A DNA stretch of 64,000 nucleotides from Mesorhizobium temperatum (GCF_002284575.1 NZ_NPKJ01000022.1:95132-159131), one strand, 5' to 3'; shown: positions 9,188 through 18,711, numbered from the stretch's first letter. The notes: generated by a model not told the origin, from the sequence alone. Translations and numbers: made by a program.

Positions 9188-10542
9188 CAAGTCCCGCCAC
9201 CAAGATCGAGAGCCGCCTCGCATCGATCGTTCCGAACCTGCGTTCCGGCCTGCGTGACGATGCCAGCCGACCCAGGAAAGGGCGTGTACGGCGAGTGACC
9301 GGCACGGTCATTCACGCGACGGTGGAGGAGGTTCGGATCGGCGAGATCTGCGAACTCGTCGATCCCAGGACCGGCAGCGCGACCAAGGCGGAAGTCGTCG
9401 GGCTCATGGACGACATGGCAGTCCTTGTTCCGCTTGGCGATCTCACCGGTCTTTCAAGCCTTACGGAGGTTATTGCGACCGGAAAAACCCAAACGGTGTC
9501 CGTCGGCCCCGGCCTGCTTGGTCGGGTGATCAACGCGTTCGGCGGGCCATTGGATGGCAAGCCGCTTTCGCCGGATGGCATTACCGGCAGCTATCCGGTC
9601 AATGCCTATCCGCCATCTCCGCTGGAGCGCAGTTTGATTTCCGAGCCTATCCAGCTCGGAATCCGCGCCCTCGATGGGCTTCTCACCTGCGCGCGTGGGC
9701 AGCGCGTAGGTATCTTCGGCGAGCCTGGCGTCGGCAAGTCGATCCTGCTTTCGGATATCGTCAGCGGCACCGACGCAGATGTTGCCGTGGTTGCTCTTGT
9801 CGGCGAACGCGGACGTGAAGTGCGCGAATTCATCGAGCATCAGCTCGGGCCGGAAGGGCTGGCGCGGGCAATCATCGTCGTCGCGACGTCCGACCGGCCG
9901 GCGATCGAGCGCGTCAAGGCCGCTTATGTGGCAACCAGCATTGCCGAATATTTTCGCGACCAGGGCAAGCATGTGTTGCTGGCGATGGACAACATCACGC
10001 GGTTTGCCCGTGCGCAGCGCGAGATTGGCCTCGCTTCAGGCGAGCCGCCTACGCGTCGCGGTTTTCCGTCTTCGCTTTTTGCAGTTTTGCCCCGATTGCT
10101 CGAGCGCTCAGGGCCTGGCCGCGTCGGCTCCATTACAAGCCTCTACAGCGTACTTCTGGAGGGCGATGGCACGCTGGATCCGGTTGCCGAAGAAATCCAG
10201 GCGCTTCTCGATGGCCACGTCTTTCTGTCAAACGAACTTGCGCAGCGCAATCATTTCCCGGCCATCGACGTGCTGCGCAGCCGCAGCCGCCTCATGGACA
10301 CGGTGGTGCCGGCTGAGCATCGATCGGACGCCGGCCGTTTACGGGAGTTGCTCGCCCGCTACGCCGACGTCGAATTGCTGCTGCGCGTCGGTGAATACGA
10401 AAAGGGCAGTGATGCGGTGGCGGACGAGGCGGTGGCGAAGATCGACACCATCAACGCCTTCCTGCGACAGCCCTCCGCTACGCACGAGACCATCGAGAGG
10501 ACACGCGAACGCATGCGGGGAATCGTCAATGAAAGATCGTGA
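9184..10542 (+). CDS. rhcN: T3SS ATPase RhcN (SctN)
   Basis: The 452-residue protein is a full-length F1-like secretion ATPase. It has Walker A GEPGVGKS (about residue 180), VALVGERGREVREF, and the Walker B region LLAMDNITRFARAQREIGL. The family motif GEPPTRRGFPSSLF follows. It powers unfolding and export at the cytoplasmic face of the injectisome. All catalytic motifs are intact. Confidence 0.96.
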   Translation: MTSPATKIESRLASIVPNLRSGLRDDASRPRKGRVRRVTGTVIHATVEEVRIGEICELVDPRTGSATKAEVVGLMDDMAVLVPLGDLTGLSSLTEVIATGKTQTVSVGPGLLGRVINAFGGPLDGKPLSPDGITGSYPVNAYPPSPLERSLISEPIQLGIRALDGLLTCARGQRVGIFGEPGVGKSILLSDIVSGTDADVAVVALVGERGREVREFIEHQLGPEGLARAIIVVATSDRPAIERVKAAYVATSIAEYFRDQGKHVLLAMDNITRFARAQREIGLASGEPPTRRGFPSSLFAVLPRLLERSGPGRVGSITSLYSVLLEGDGTLDPVAEEIQALLDGHVFLSNELAQRNHFPAIDVLRSRSRLMDTVVPAEHRSDAGRLRELLARYADVELLLRVGEYEKGSDAVADEAVAKIDTINAFLRQPSATHETIERTRERMRGIVNERS

Positions 10543-11017
10543 CATAATCGCACGATTGCGCGACCTCAGGCGCCACGGTGAACAGCGCGCAAACGAAGCG
10601 GTCATCAGGAGATACGCCGCTGCGCAGCGTGCCGCCGGGGAGGTTCAGGAGGCGGCCGCCACGGTCAGGGAACACCTCGAGCGCACAGCCGACGCCGAGG
10701 ATGCAGCGTTCGGTTCACTTGTTGGACAACCGGTGAAGGCCGCCAGCCTTTATAGGCTTCAGGGACAGTTCGAGATCGCCGCCAGAAAAACCGAGCAGCT
10801 TCGGGAAAACGAGAAGATGGCCAGCGTCACCGAGCAACGACGCAAAGCGGAGTTATCGGCAGCCCGCAAGGGTCATCGCGCGAGCATGAAGGCCGTGACG
10901 AAGCTGGACGGGCTGTTGGAGCGTCTGACCAAACGCACTGCGCGTCGTCGCCTCGCGCTTGCCGAGCTTTCCGAGGAAGACGAGCGCAGTCCGCTGCGCT
11001 TGCCTACAGAGCGATAG
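10529..11017 (+). CDS. sctO: T3SS central stalk protein (SctO, Y4yJ-like)
   Basis: The 162-residue protein is almost entirely charged helix (coiled coil), as in the SctO/FliJ stalk that rotates in the ATPase. Its place directly after the ATPase gene, with a 14-bp overlap, is the standard one. The ATG at 10529 is chosen because it starts the helical region just before the rhcN stop; the longer open frame upstream is antiparallel shadow of rhcN coding. Confidence 0.75.
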   Translation: MKDRDIIARLRDLRRHGEQRANEAVIRRYAAAQRAAGEVQEAAATVREHLERTADAEDAAFGSLVGQPVKAASLYRLQGQFEIAARKTEQLRENEKMASVTEQRRKAELSAARKGHRASMKAVTKLDGLLERLTKRTARRRLALAELSEEDERSPLRLPTER

Positions 11018-11048
11018 TCCAATCCGTGATCGTGAATATGGAAGTGTG

Positions 11049-12143
11049 ATGCCTCAGGCCTTGGCGTCGGCAAAAAAGAAAGCGCGCGCAGAGCCGGTGA
11101 GACGCACACGCTCGAGCGTTGGCGAGCCGCTGACTTTGGAATCTGTTGCGGCCGTGGAGATTGGGGCATTGAACGCCTTCTACCGCCGTCGTGCTCCCGC
11201 GCAGATCACGATTGCCGGGAAAACAATGGCGATCGCTGCCGTCTGGCCGGCACCGAACCCTGTGGACCAGCCATTGTGCACGATTGCGTTCACGGTTGGA
11301 GACACGGCGGGCAAATTGCGCCTGCCGCTTTCTGTTGTCGAACGGGGTCTTGCCAAGGCTGACGAGTTAGTCGACGTGAAACGACTGGCACCCGCTCACG
11401 CCGCACTGCTGTTGGAATCCGAATTCGAAGAAGATCTCGAATGGATCGAGAGCAAGCTGGGCGAGACGATCGCTATTACGTCGGTCGAACAAAAAGACAC
11501 CGTTTTGGAAGAAACCGCTTTCGCTTTCGCACTGAGCGGCAAGGACGAAACCATAGATTGCGCCTTGCACACCGATAGCGTCGATCTGGCCGTCCAGGCC
11601 GGGCGCTTTCTCGACGAGATCGGGAAAGCAAGGCCCCCGGTTCCTGCCGAATTCCCGTTGCCGGTCTGCGTTTGGCGCAACGCGCTTACAATCAGCCTTG
11701 GTGAGCTTCAAAGTCTGCAGCCCGACGATGTGGTGCTCTTCGATGACGAAGAGGAAGAGGCGGCATTCGTCATTGCCGAGCGCCTTTATGCCCCGGCCGT
11801 GCTGACTGCCAGCGGGCCGCAACTGCTTGCCGCCCCGACTGCAATCGCTGGATCGAAATGGGAGTGGACTATGAATCAGAACACGCCGCCGCACGCCGAC
11901 CAGACATTGGAAGAGGCAACTCTGGACCAACTGCCGGTTGCGCTTGCCTTCGAGCTCGGCCGCACGGCCATGCCTCTCGGCGAGGTAAGGCAGCTTGCGC
12001 CCGGTGCTATCGTTCCGCTCGCCAATGTGTCGAAGGAGACGGTCGACATCATCGCCAATGGCAAACGCGTCGGCCGTGGCGAGATCGTGCGGATTGGGGA
12101 GAGCCTGGGCGTGCGGATCGCCCGCATGTTCGACAATGCTTGA
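11049..12143 (+). CDS. rhcQ: T3SS C-ring/sorting-platform protein RhcQ (SctQ)
   Basis: The 364-residue protein is of SctQ length and has a C-terminal SpoA domain (about residues 285-360: PVALAFELGRTAMPLGEV, then VDIIANGKRVGRGEIVRI). A second SpoA-like region lies at about 215-270. It forms the cytoplasmic sorting platform. An in-frame ATG at 11871, behind GGGAG with a 6-nt spacer, could give a separate C-terminal fragment as in YscQ and SpaO. The stop overlaps the rhcR start region by 8 bp. Confidence 0.9.
   Translation: MPQALASAKKKARAEPVRRTRSSVGEPLTLESVAAVEIGALNAFYRRRAPAQITIAGKTMAIAAVWPAPNPVDQPLCTIAFTVGDTAGKLRLPLSVVERGLAKADELVDVKRLAPAHAALLLESEFEEDLEWIESKLGETIAITSVEQKDTVLEETAFAFALSGKDETIDCALHTDSVDLAVQAGRFLDEIGKARPPVPAEFPLPVCVWRNALTISLGELQSLQPDDVVLFDDEEEEAAFVIAERLYAPAVLTASGPQLLAAPTAIAGSKWEWTMNQNTPPHADQTLEEATLDQLPVALAFELGRTAMPLGEVRQLAPGAIVPLANVSKETVDIIANGKRVGRGEIVRIGESLGVRIARMFDNA
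11860..11873 (+). promoter_or_regulatory. Internal ribosome binding site and start in rhcQ
   Basis: GGGAG at 11860-11864 is followed by a 6-nt spacer and an in-frame ATG at 11871. Starting there gives a 90-residue protein that is the whole C-terminal SpoA domain. Known homologues in other T3SS (YscQ-C, SpaO-C) are made from such internal starts and have about this size. Confidence 0.65.
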
Positions 12144-12789
12144 CAATTCGCCCAACCTGCTTGGGATCCTGATTGCCGTCGGCTTCGTCGGTTTGCTGCC
12201 GCTGGCAGTCGTCACCATGACCGGGTTCCTGAAAATCTCGGTCGTGCTGTTCCTCATCCGCAATGCACTCGGCGTCCAGCAGATGCCGCCCAATCTGGTC
12301 CTCTACGGCATAGCGCTCGTGCTCACGGTCTATGTCACGACGCCGTTGCTGAGCGAGATGACGGGCCGGCTTCAGGAAGGGCAGGTTCAGTTCCAGACTA
12401 CGGACGACCTCGCCAGGGCGGCGCAACTGGTCAGGGAACCATTACAGCAGCACCTCATCAAATTCACCCAGCCGGAAGAGCGGCAGTTCTTTCTTGACGG
12501 GACGAACCGCCTGTGGCCGGAACAGGCACGTCAAAATCTGAAAGACGATGATCTTTCGATACTTGTTCCTGCCTTTGTCGCGTCCGAGCTTACGCGCGCT
12601 TTTGAAATCGGCTTTCTGCTTTATCTTCCCTTCCTCATCATCGACATCGTTGTTGCGAACATCCTGATGACGCTCGGCATGATCATGGTCTCGCCGGTCC
12701 TCATTTCGATCCCGCTGAAACTGTTCCTTTTCGTCGCCATAGATGGCTGGTCGCGGCTGATGCACGGCCTCATCCTGAGTTACGTCTGA
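12136..12789 (+). CDS. rhcR: T3SS export gate protein RhcR (SctR)
   Basis: The 217-residue membrane protein has the family motifs FLKISVVLFLIRNALGVQQMPPN near the N terminus and PAFVASELTRAFEIGF and PLKLFLFVAIDGW near the C terminus. Four membrane segments are evident. SctR, with SctS and SctT, forms the export gate. ATG 12136 overlaps the rhcQ stop. Confidence 0.96.
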   Translation: MLDNSPNLLGILIAVGFVGLLPLAVVTMTGFLKISVVLFLIRNALGVQQMPPNLVLYGIALVLTVYVTTPLLSEMTGRLQEGQVQFQTTDDLARAAQLVREPLQQHLIKFTQPEERQFFLDGTNRLWPEQARQNLKDDDLSILVPAFVASELTRAFEIGFLLYLPFLIIDIVVANILMTLGMIMVSPVLISIPLKLFLFVAIDGWSRLMHGLILSYV

Positions 12790-12807
12790 CGCCGTTAGGA
12801 GGTTTGC

Positions 12808-13077
12808 ATGAGCAATGACTTCATCCTGGCGAAGGTCCAAAGCGCGCTTCTGACGGTGCTGTTCGCGTCCGGCCCAGCGATCATCGCGGCGATGGCCGTC
12901 GGCATCCTTGTCGGGCTTGCCCAGGCGCTGACGCAAATTCAGGACCAGTCCCTGCCGCAGACGATTAAGCTCGTCGTGATCCTGCTGGTCATCATCGTCT
13001 TCGGCCCGCTGCTTGGCCAGCAGATCGCCGAGCAGGCCTCAACGGCGCTGGACGAATTCCCCGTCGTCACGCGTTGA
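12808..13077 (+). CDS. rhcS: T3SS export gate protein RhcS (SctS)
   Basis: The 89-residue protein has two transmembrane helices and the SctS pattern PAIIAAMAVGILVGLAQALTQIQDQSLPQTIKL. It has a strong ribosome binding site, AGGAGG, 7 nt before the ATG. It lies between rhcR and rhcT, as in other T3SS operons. Confidence 0.95.
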   Translation: MSNDFILAKVQSALLTVLFASGPAIIAAMAVGILVGLAQALTQIQDQSLPQTIKLVVILLVIIVFGPLLGQQIAEQASTALDEFPVVTR

Positions 13078-13086
13078 GGCACGCAG

Positions 13087-13899
13087 ATGCCGGTCGAACC
13101 ATTCTTCGCGTCGGTCAAAGAGCTTCAGTTCTATCTTTTGGCCGGAGCTTTCGCGCTCGCACGCATGACCGGTTTCATGCTCCTGATGCCGCTCTTTTCG
13201 CGTGTGCCGCTATCGGGCCTTCTGCGCAACGGCGTTGCTCTGGCGCTGGCGGTCCCGGTCTTTCCGATGATCGTCAGCAAACTGACGAACACTGACATCG
13301 CGACGACGATGATCGTCGTGTACATGCTCAAGGAGGTCGTGGTCGGGGTAACGCTCGGGCTGGCGATGGGCATACCGTTCTGGGCGGCCGAGGCTGCCGG
13401 CGATATCCTGGACCTGCAGCGCGGCTCCACGATGGGGACTCTGATCGATCCGATGATGACCCATGAGACGAGTGCCACCGGCACCTTGCTCGCCGTCATC
13501 ATGGTCACGATCTACCTGGCTGCCGGCGGCCTCGAACTTTCTTTGACCAGTCTCTACGACAGCTATGGCCTGTGGCCGATCGACCAACTTCTGCCCGTGT
13601 TCAGCAAGGATGCAGCCGGCATCTTCCTCGATCTGCTGAACCGCATTCTGATGATGGCATTGACCCTCGTTTTTCCGCTCATCATCAGCATGCTCTTGTC
13701 CGACATTGTGCTGGCCTTCTTGGCGCGCGCCTCACCGCACCTGAATGTTTTTGCGCTTTCGCTGATCGTGAAGACGCTGGTGTTTAGCCTCGTCTTTGTA
13801 CTCTATGCCGCTTTCCTGCTCTTCTACATGAACCGAGACCTTGGATTCCTGCACGAGGCAGGCCGACAGATAGAAGCGATCGGCTGCCGCAGCTGTTAA
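13087..13899 (+). CDS. rhcT: T3SS export gate protein RhcT (SctT)
   Basis: The 270-residue protein has about six to eight membrane segments and SctT motifs (ARMTGFMLLMPLFSR, KEVVVGVTLGLAMGIPFW, DLQRGSTMGTLIDP). It is the last T3SS gene here. In most rhizobial operons rhcU follows at once; here the next gene is a metabolic enzyme, and I found no SctU-like remnant in the 170 bp between. Confidence 0.95.
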   Translation: MPVEPFFASVKELQFYLLAGAFALARMTGFMLLMPLFSRVPLSGLLRNGVALALAVPVFPMIVSKLTNTDIATTMIVVYMLKEVVVGVTLGLAMGIPFWAAEAAGDILDLQRGSTMGTLIDPMMTHETSATGTLLAVIMVTIYLAAGGLELSLTSLYDSYGLWPIDQLLPVFSKDAAGIFLDLLNRILMMALTLVFPLIISMLLSDIVLAFLARASPHLNVFALSLIVKTLVFSLVFVLYAAFLLFYMNRDLGFLHEAGRQIEAIGCRSC

Positions 13900-14072
13900 T
13901 GACAACAGGAAGATTTGCGCAAGCGTCGGTCCTAAATGAAGCAATCGTTGGCCGGCCAATAAATACAATTTATCGTTGAGGAAAGATTCTGACAATTTGA
14001 CAAGCAGCCGAGCCGCCAACGATCTTACGCCCTCCCGACTTGTCTCTGAAACGCGCATATCCCTCGGAAGCC

Positions 14073-14900
14073 ATGGCTCGCCTGACCACTTCACCGATCT
14101 TCGAGGACCTGCGACTGGTCGATGCGGATAGGCTGCGCAGGCTTGTCAGAATGGGCGCCTATGAGGGACATACAGGGGGGCTGGCGCGCGGCAAGCTCCA
14201 GGCCAATGTTGTGATTGTGCCCCGCAGCTTTGCCGGCGATTTCCACCAGTTTTGCATCCGCAACCCGAAATCCTGTCCATTGGTCGGCGTCAATCGCGCC
14301 GGCAGTCCATTGATCCCAGCGCTGGGCGATATCGACATCCGCACCGATGCCCCCCAGTACAACATCTATCACTTCGGGGAACTGACGCGTCAGAGAACGG
14401 ACATTATCGACCTGTGGCGGGATGATTTTGCCGCTTTCGCGCTCGGCAGTTCGCTGACCGTCGAAGCCGCACTTGCCGAAAAGGGCGTGAAACTCCGCCG
14501 CATCGGCTACGGCAAGGCCTCAGCCAAGTTCCGAACCAGGATCAAGACGTGTCGCGTCGGACCGTTTGGTGGCGAAATGGTCGTTTCGATGCGTCCGATA
14601 AGGCGTTGCGATGTCGACAGGGTTCGCGCCCTTACCGCACGTTTCCCGCATGCCCACGGCTCTCCCATCCATGTCGGAGATCCCACGGTCATCGGAATAG
14701 CCGACTTGATGGCTCCCGACTGGGGCGATGCGGTCAAAATCATGGATTGGGAGGTCCCTGTATTCTGGGCCAGCAGCGTAACCGCGCAGGATGCACTTGC
14801 TCGTGCCGAACTCGCGACCTCGATCACGGTATCGCCGGGGCACATGCTGATCACCGATGTGGATGCACGAGCCGATGCCGGCGCTTTCAAGGTCTACTAG
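14073..14900 (+). CDS. DUF1445 family hydro-lyase / D-glutamate cyclase-like protein
   Basis: The 275-residue protein spans the DUF1445 (YcsI-like) family from end to end: GHTGGLARGKLQANVVIVP, QFCIRNPKSCPL, PALGDIDIRTDAP, the FPHAHGSPIHVGDP region and the SPGHMLITD end. Members are annotated as putative hydro-lyases, and a relative has D-glutamate cyclase activity. ATG 14073 is preferred over a TTG at 14040. The last 205 bp recur at 18507-18711, so the gene may be a chimera whose 3' end came in with the type I export genes (see findings). Confidence 0.85.
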   Translation: MARLTTSPIFEDLRLVDADRLRRLVRMGAYEGHTGGLARGKLQANVVIVPRSFAGDFHQFCIRNPKSCPLVGVNRAGSPLIPALGDIDIRTDAPQYNIYHFGELTRQRTDIIDLWRDDFAAFALGSSLTVEAALAEKGVKLRRIGYGKASAKFRTRIKTCRVGPFGGEMVVSMRPIRRCDVDRVRALTARFPHAHGSPIHVGDPTVIGIADLMAPDWGDAVKIMDWEVPVFWASSVTAQDALARAELATSITVSPGHMLITDVDARADAGAFKVY

Positions 14901-14904
14901 CAGT
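14700..14904 (+). repeat. Direct repeat copy 1 (3' end of DUF1445 gene)
   Basis: These 205 bp match 18507-18711 with 5 differences by direct comparison. Similarity starts abruptly at GCCGACTTGATGG and ends 4 bp after the stop codon. The two copies flank the first PrsD/PrsE pair. Confidence 0.95.
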
Positions 14905-15339
14905 CCATCTGGCTTCGGACCTACATCATGACGAAGTGAGATGGCAGTCTGGAATGCGACCGCCCCAGGACGCTTCGCAAGCGGCAATCGGCGTGGGGTC
15001 TCCGCGCCGATCGGCAGGATAAGCGGTTGAAATGTCAGTGACGGGTGGGGGTCACGCTGTGGTGCCGGTTCACAGTGGGCGGAAGGCCCTATGTGCCAAC
15101 ACCTCCAAATCCAAAACGGGTCGACTGGGCGCGGCACGCCATTCAAAAGGTGATGACGATGTATCCGCCATTCACCATGCCTCGACCATCGCCCAACGAC
15201 ACTCCGTACCTCGATTTCGACGGTGCGCGATGGAGAAGGAGTTCGCGCGGACAACGCTCTGGCGCAATGCGATACATTAGGTCATCATGATATAGATTTC
15301 GATAGTCGGGAGACGAGCGTTACTTCGGGAGGATGGGGA
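14905..15339. other. 435-bp gap before first prsD, no gene supported
   Basis: Two overlapping open frames of about 80 codons exist (from 15032 and 15045), but neither has a good ribosome binding site or a family I recognise. A promoter for the export genes is expected here; I could not identify it. Confidence 0.5.
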
Positions 15340-17112
15340 ATGTCGACTTCGAACGGCAGGCTGCCGTTGTCGAAAAGCCTGTTCGAGATCGGGGTGTTTT
15401 CCGCGGTCGTCAATGTATTGCTGCTTGTACCTCCGCTCTATCTCTTACAGATCTACGATCGCGTTCTGCCGTCGTCGAGCATGAACACTCTCATTTATCT
15501 GTCGCTGTTTTCGGTCACCGGACTTGCGGTCCTTGGGATTTTGGAAATAGTCCGATCGCTTTACGCAAATCGGCTGGCCGCACGCTTTGACGCTCGATTG
15601 GGATCTGCGGCATTTCTCGCAGCGATGAATGGCCCGGGAGCCGGCTTCGGCGACGTCCAACCGTTGCGCGACTTAGCGACAATCCGCACTTTCGTTGCCT
15701 CGCGTTCGTTGTTTTTCCTCTTCGATTTGCCTTTCGGACCGCTTTTCCTCGTTCTGCTCTACTTTGTTCACCCATTACTCTTTGCGATCACGCTTGTCGG
15801 TGTGGTCGTCATGGTCATCATCGCGCTGCTCAATCAGGCAGTTACAAGCCGAAGCGGCAGGGAGGCTGGCGACACGCTCGCCGCCACGATGAATGCTGCG
15901 CAGACTTTTGCACGCAATTTCGAAACCGTGCGCGCGCTTGGGATGGTCTCCAGCATCATCGAGTTCTGGGGCGATCGCTTTTCAAAGTCGCTCCGAGCAT
16001 CAGACAAGGTCGCGCGAAACAATGCGTTTTATGGCGGTTTGTCACGGACGATCCGCATCCTGCTGCAACTGGCGGTGCTTGCCGCAGGTGCCTATCTCGT
16101 CCTGACTGAAGAAATGACGGCGGGCATGATGTTCGCGGCTTCGATCATTTCGGGACGTGTACTGCAACCCATCGATCAGATCGTCGGCAGCTGGCGGCAA
16201 ATCGCTGAAACAGGCCAGGCCTGGAAACGTGTCACCGCATTGCAAAACCAGGTTTCTGGCGAACGGCCCCGCGATGTGGAGCTGCCCGCGCCGGTCGGCG
16301 CGCTGACGCTCGACAAGGTCGTCTACTTCCTGCCCAACACCGACCCTGGTGGTCATCCACTGATCAAGCGGTTGAGTTTCTCCGTCAACGCCGGCGAGTG
16401 CGTTGCCATCATCGGACCCAGCCAGGCTGGCAAGTCGACGCTTGCCAGATTGATAGTCGGTGCTATCAAGCCTCGCTCTGGCGTCGTGCGGATAGATGGC
16501 GCTGATATCCAGAATTGGCGGCCCGACCAACTCGGCAAGCATTTCGGCTATCTGTCGCAGGAAGTGGAACTTTTTCCCGGAACCGTTGGCCAGAATATTT
16601 CCCGGTTTGAAGCTGATCCGTCCGATCAGGAAATGATAGCAGCTGCACAACGCGCTCAGGTGCAACAACTGGTGCTCGGTCTTGCCCGCGGCTTCGCTAC
16701 GGTAATCGGCCCGATGGGAGTGAGGCTCTCCGGCGGAGAAAGACAACGCATCGGGCTAGCCCGTGCGTTCTTCGGCGACCCCAGAATTCTTGTGCTCGAC
16801 GAGCCAAACGCAAATCTGGACGCAGAAGGTGAAGCTGCCCTCGAGCGAGCGATACTTAATGCCCGTTCAGACAAAAGAACAGTTCTGCTCATCACGCATC
16901 GCCCGTCACTTGCTGCGAAATGCGATCGGATCCTGATGCTTCGAGATGGACAGATCGAGCTATACGGCCCGGCCCAGGATGTGCTGCACCGATTGGCTCA
17001 AGGACAAAACAAACCCATGACACAGGCTACGGCTGCAATTTCCTCTGTTGGAACGGCGAACGAAGGCCAAGGCTTGCTGGACCAATCGACGCCGTCTCGC
17101 CTGCAGAACTGA
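15340..17112 (+). CDS. prsD: Type I secretion ABC transporter, PrsD family (copy 1)
   Basis: The 590-residue protein is an ABC exporter: N-terminal membrane domain with six helices and an ATPase domain with Walker A GPSQAGKS, signature LSGGERQRIGLARA and Walker B ILVLDEPNANLD. The N-terminal GVFSAVVNVLLLVPPLYLLQIYDRVLPS is typical of PrsD/AprD type I exporters of RTX proteins. ATG 15340 follows GGGAGGAT, a good ribosome binding site, so the longer open frame from 15223 is rejected. It pairs with the adapter gene 37 bp downstream. The likely cargo is the ExsH-like glycanase encoded nearby. Confidence 0.92.
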   Translation: MSTSNGRLPLSKSLFEIGVFSAVVNVLLLVPPLYLLQIYDRVLPSSSMNTLIYLSLFSVTGLAVLGILEIVRSLYANRLAARFDARLGSAAFLAAMNGPGAGFGDVQPLRDLATIRTFVASRSLFFLFDLPFGPLFLVLLYFVHPLLFAITLVGVVVMVIIALLNQAVTSRSGREAGDTLAATMNAAQTFARNFETVRALGMVSSIIEFWGDRFSKSLRASDKVARNNAFYGGLSRTIRILLQLAVLAAGAYLVLTEEMTAGMMFAASIISGRVLQPIDQIVGSWRQIAETGQAWKRVTALQNQVSGERPRDVELPAPVGALTLDKVVYFLPNTDPGGHPLIKRLSFSVNAGECVAIIGPSQAGKSTLARLIVGAIKPRSGVVRIDGADIQNWRPDQLGKHFGYLSQEVELFPGTVGQNISRFEADPSDQEMIAAAQRAQVQQLVLGLARGFATVIGPMGVRLSGGERQRIGLARAFFGDPRILVLDEPNANLDAEGEAALERAILNARSDKRTVLLITHRPSLAAKCDRILMLRDGQIELYGPAQDVLHRLAQGQNKPMTQATAAISSVGTANEGQGLLDQSTPSRLQN

Positions 17113-17149
17113 GCCACGGCGTTTGGGCTCGGCTGCCTAGAGGACATGT

Positions 17150-18475
17150 ATGCAAAACGAAGCTGAGAATTTTCGCTGGCATAGAAAAATTCCCACGCAA
17201 ACTGGGAAGATCGCCATCGCCGGCTATTCAGCGATAGCAGCCCTCATTGGTGGATTTGGCGTGTGGGCAGCCACCGTGCCCATAGCCGGCGCGGCAATTG
17301 CGCCAGGTGTTATTGCCGCTGCCGGCAAGAACATCATGATCCAACATCTCGAAGGCGGAGTCATACGAAAGATCCACTTTAAGGAAGGCGACAGAGTGGA
17401 GAAGGGAGACCCGCTTTTCGTCATCGACGCAACAGCCGCCGAGACGCAGGTCAACCGTCTTGTCAAACAGTCGATATCCCAGAGAGCCAAAGCAGCGAGG
17501 CTTGAAGCTGAGCGCGACGGACTGTCCGAAATCGACGTGCCTCCTGACCTGGAGCGTCCATCGGGTGGACTCGATGTTCAGGACGTTATCGCCCAGCAAC
17601 GAAAGGAATTTGAGGCACGTCTGGCACGCTATCATGCCGAGCAGGAAATTCTGCGGCAGCGGATCGAAACTTTGAAGGAATCCGTCACCGGGCTTCGGGC
17701 ACAAAAGAAGGCTACTGAAGAACAGTTGACGATCGTGCGGGAAGAAGCCGAGCGCAAGAAGCAATTGCTTGAAAAAGGCCTGACAAACCGCAGCGAGTAT
17801 ACCGAACTCTTGCGAACCAGTGCTTCGCTTGTCGGTCAGGCTGGGGCGATAGAATCGCAGATCGCTGGAACTGCAACGCAACTTGCCGAGGCCGGTCAAC
17901 AAATCGAGAGATTAACGACATCGCGAGTGGAGGAGGCCGTCGGCGAGCTGAATACGATCCGCTCATCACTAGCCGACCTCGAAGAGCAGATTAACGCTGC
18001 CCAATCCATTCTTCAACGGACGATTGTGAAGGCCCCGACCGACGGCATCGTGGTTCACTCATCATACAATGTCGAGGATGGGGTTGTCCGGCCTGGTGAC
18101 GTCGTAATGGAACTGCTGCCGACTACTGACGAGTTGATCATCGAGGCACGCGTCTCCTCGCAAGATATCGATTCAATCAGGCTCGGGCAGCAAGCACAGA
18201 TGATGTTCAGCGCGCTCAATGCGCGGATTACGCCGCAAGTGCGTGGAAAAGTCATCTACATATCAGCCGACCGCATCGTCGACGACAAGACTGGCCAATC
18301 CTTCTATGCGACAAGGATGAAGATAGACGAGCAGCTTCCGATGGAGATCAAGCAGGAACAGATTTATCCCGGAATGCCTGTTGAAACCTTTATCGGAACC
18401 GGCGAGCGGACCTTTCTGGACTATCTCCTGCGGCCTTTCCTGGATTCTTTCGGCAAGGCGTTTCGCGAAGAATAG
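17150..18475 (+). CDS. prsE: Type I secretion membrane fusion protein, PrsE/HlyD family (copy 1)
   Basis: The 441-residue protein has one N-terminal membrane helix (about residues 22-48), a lipoyl/biotinyl-like region ([21 protein letters not shown]), a long coiled-coil hairpin and the C-terminal HlyD domain ([10 protein letters not shown]). It bridges the ABC exporter to an outer-membrane TolC-type channel, which is not encoded here. It lies just upstream of the truncated hydro-lyase copy. Confidence 0.92.
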   Translation: MQNEAENFRWHRKIPTQTGKIAIAGYSAIAALIGGFGVWAATVPIAGAAIAPGVIAAAGKNIMIQHLEGGVIRKIHFKEGDRVEKGDPLFVIDATAAETQVNRLVKQSISQRAKAARLEAERDGLSEIDVPPDLERPSGGLDVQDVIAQQRKEFEARLARYHAEQEILRQRIETLKESVTGLRAQKKATEEQLTIVREEAERKKQLLEKGLTNRSEYTELLRTSASLVGQAGAIESQIAGTATQLAEAGQQIERLTTSRVEEAVGELNTIRSSLADLEEQINAAQSILQRTIVKAPTDGIVVHSSYNVEDGVVRPGDVVMELLPTTDELIIEARVSSQDIDSIRLGQQAQMMFSALNARITPQVRGKVIYISADRIVDDKTGQSFYATRMKIDEQLPMEIKQEQIYPGMPVETFIGTGERTFLDYLLRPFLDSFGKAFREE

Positions 18476-18506
18476 GTCGCCCGCCGCGCGTAATGAGCCG
18501 GTGATT

Positions 18507-18707
18507 GCCGACTTGATGGCTCCCGACTGGGGCGATGCGGTCAAAATCATGGATTGGGAGGTCCCTGTATTCTGGGCCAGCAGCATCACCGCACAGGATG
18601 CACTTGCTCGTGCCGAACTCGCGACCTCGATCACGGTATCGCCGGGGCACATGCTGATCACCGATGTGGATGCACGAGCCGATGCGGGCGCTTTCAAAGT
18701 CTACTAG
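18507..18707 (+). pseudogene. Truncated 3' fragment of DUF1445 hydro-lyase
   Basis: This encodes only the last 66 or so residues of the protein at 14073-14900, in frame to the same stop. Against copy 1 there is a single amino-acid change (Val to Ile); the other base changes are silent. The N-terminal three quarters is missing, so the fragment cannot be a working enzyme. It sits 31 bp after the prsE stop. Confidence 0.9.
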
Positions 18708-18711
18708 CAGT
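18507..18711 (+). repeat. Direct repeat copy 2
   Basis: This is the partner of 14700-14904: same orientation, 3.8 kb apart, 200 of 205 bases identical. Flanks on both sides are unrelated. Confidence 0.95.

Noticed and set aside
13899..14072. Possible SctU (RhcU) remnant after rhcT
   Set aside because: An ATG overlaps the rhcT stop, but the 26-codon product has no likeness to SctU.
15032..15290. Two overlapping ~80-codon frames before prsD
   Set aside because: No ribosome binding site or family; cannot choose between them.
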